Shown here: in pieces, positions 17,997-18,674 of the stretch
Layout: the number at the start of each line of letters is the position of its first letter
Position numbering within the stretch: the stretch's first letter is position 1
Origin: DAORHV01 sp964434575
GTDB lineage: Bacteria; Patescibacteriota; Gracilibacteria; Peribacterales; Peribacteraceae
DNA: 18,674 bases
Direction: 5' to 3'
Assembly: GCA_964434575.1 (NCBI GenBank)
Contig: CAYSWB010000025.1
Span: 1-18,674, forward strand
Position numbers and translations under genes: made by a program
Notes under the pieces: model-generated
What the model was told of the DNA's origin: nothing
Database searches by the model: none
What the model saw: only the letters and a program-made list of their open reading frames with translations

Positions 17997-18476
17997 ATGG
18001 GAAACTTGGACGCAGTACAAGAGGAAGAAGAGCAAGGGGACCGGCGTTGGGAAATCGATTTCCCGGCGGGGCAGGACAATGAGCATGCGATGTCCCAGTT
18101 GTTCGACGTGAAAGCGCACTTCCGCCTGCTGGGCGTGGATTTCCCCGAAACACTGCTGCTGCCCATGCTGCTTGGCAAGAAAGAGGACGATTCCGGCACG
18201 GGCATGCGGGTGGTGATTTCGCTCGGCGAGGTTCGCAACGCGGCAACCCGCACGGTGTCGTTCGCGGCCATGCTTGTGCCCATTTCTCCGGCTGGCCAGG
18301 CGGAGTCGTCGCCGGTCATGAGCATGACTGCCGACACCGAATTCGGCCAGCAAGGCGAAACCGTGGAGGCAATCCTGGAGCATTTGAAGAACACGCAGAA
18401 GGCAGAGGAACCCCCCACGCTGGTCGCGGGGTCCGACCAGACCCCGGCACCGGCCGAACGTGAACTGGAGATGTAG
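17997..18476 (+). CDS. Acidic protein of unknown function (159 aa)
   Basis: No family is recognised. The product is soluble and acidic, beginning MGNLDAVQEEEEQGDRRWEID. The middle holds FDVKAHFRLLGVDFPETLLLPMLLGKKEDD (37-66) and MRVVISLGEVRNAATRTVSFAAMLVPIS (70-97), which look like two strands with a turn. The C-terminus is disordered: ETVEAILEHLKNTQKAEEPP then a Pro/Glu tail ending PAERELEM. Signal peptide and membrane helices are absent. A GTG at 17991 is in frame, but it directly follows the -10, while ATG 17997 sits at the expected transcription start. It is downstream of truB on the same strand, with a separate promoter. Confidence 0.65.
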   Translation: MGNLDAVQEEEEQGDRRWEIDFPAGQDNEHAMSQLFDVKAHFRLLGVDFPETLLLPMLLGKKEDDSGTGMRVVISLGEVRNAATRTVSFAAMLVPISPAGQAESSPVMSMTADTEFGQQGETVEAILEHLKNTQKAEEPPTLVAGSDQTPAPAERELEM

Positions 18477-18510
18477 GGGTTGAAGCGAAGGGTGCTTTTC
18501 AGTAGTATTT

Positions 18511-18587
18511 GCGGGCTCCTTACCTATGGATCGGTAGCTCAGTTGCCCAGGCTTCGCCTGCGAAGCCGTTCAAGAAAAGGAGCCTGC
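18511..18587. repeat. Inverted repeat enclosing a tRNA-Lys 5' fragment
   Basis: Arms GCGGGCTCCTT (18511-18521) and AAGGAGCCTGC (18577-18587) are complementary with one G-T pair. Between them lie TGGATCGGTAGCTCAGTTG (18527-18545), identical to 18624-18642 at the start of tRNA-Lys, and an inner hairpin GGCTTCG-CCTG-CGAAGCC (18550-18567). The 148 bases between 18477 and 18624 contain no credible ORF. Confidence 0.7.
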
Positions 18588-18624
18588 TCGTTCGTGTCAG
18601 ATCTTTCCTTCATCGTCAGTCTTT

Positions 18625-18674
18625 GGATCGGTAGCTCAGTTGGTAGAGCAGGAGACTCTTAATCTCTTGGTCGT
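18625..18674 (+). tRNA. tRNA-Lys (anticodon CTT), 3' part outside window
   Basis: The 5' acceptor strand GGATCGG is at 18625-18631. The D arm is GCTC-AGTTGGTA-GAGC (18634-18649). The anticodon stem GGAGA/TCTCT has loop CTCTTAA, putting anticodon CTT at 18658-18660, followed by the start of the variable loop. The T arm and 3' acceptor strand lie beyond the last base. Confidence 0.92.

Noticed and set aside
1..18674. TGA recoded as glycine (code 25, as in Gracilibacteria/Absconditabacteria)
   Set aside because: TGA is the stop codon of recF, ruvC and truB at the expected family ends, so the standard code applies.

Overview
This 18.7 kb window looks like ordinary chromosome from a high-GC bacterium that uses the standard code: TGA ends real genes such as truB, recF and ruvC. 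The closest fit is a member of the Candidate Phyla Radiation (Patescibacteria), perhaps near Peribacteria/Peregrinibacteria. This is an inference from gene content: an SLH-domain protein, a two-helix T4SS-type pilin, a DUF378 protein, a Gmad2 lipoprotein, YggT, a pyrophosphate-type phosphofructokinase, very compact spacing and almost no Shine-Dalgarno sites. The phylum is not proven. I see no CRISPR array, insertion sequence, prophage or rRNA, and no gene-free stretch longer than 300 bases.

Layout. 1-64: 3' part of tRNA-Leu(CAA). 87-2718: SLH protein (-), methyltransferase (+), YggT protein (-), a small membrane ORF (-) and an unknown gene (+). 2715-5033: FAD monooxygenase and phosphofructokinase (-). 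5158-9808: a + strand run of BtuF-like binding protein, thioredoxin reductase, EamA transporter, ribosomal protein bL33, RppH-like NUDIX hydrolase and RecF. RuvC (-) runs into the 3' end of recF with a 108 bp antisense overlap. 10356-12614: two unknown envelope proteins (+). 12666-15206: DUF378 protein, Gmad2 lipoprotein, small membrane protein, tRNA-Ile(GAT) and PRPP synthetase (all -). 15227-15796: PRC-barrel-like protein (+). 15863-16885: pilin-like protein and a five-helix membrane protein (-). 17084-18476: TruB and an unknown acidic protein (+). 18477-18674: a duplicated tRNA fragment inside an inverted repeat, then the 5' part of tRNA-Lys(CTT).

Functionally this mixes housekeeping (tRNAs, truB, bL33, recF, ruvC, prs, pfk, trxB) with envelope and surface proteins (SLH, lipoprotein, pilin, small membrane proteins). 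The clearest signal not explained by gene families is in the promoters. Nearly every start codon has a TAnnnT-like hexamer ending 6-10 bp upstream and no Shine-Dalgarno site, which points to widespread leaderless transcription. Other signals are a 20 bp gap between the divergent prs and PRC-barrel genes filled by a near-perfect promoter palindrome, a promoter inside a terminator hairpin, two intergenic inverted repeats built from about 18 bp sub-repeats, and the tRNA-Lys 5' duplication.
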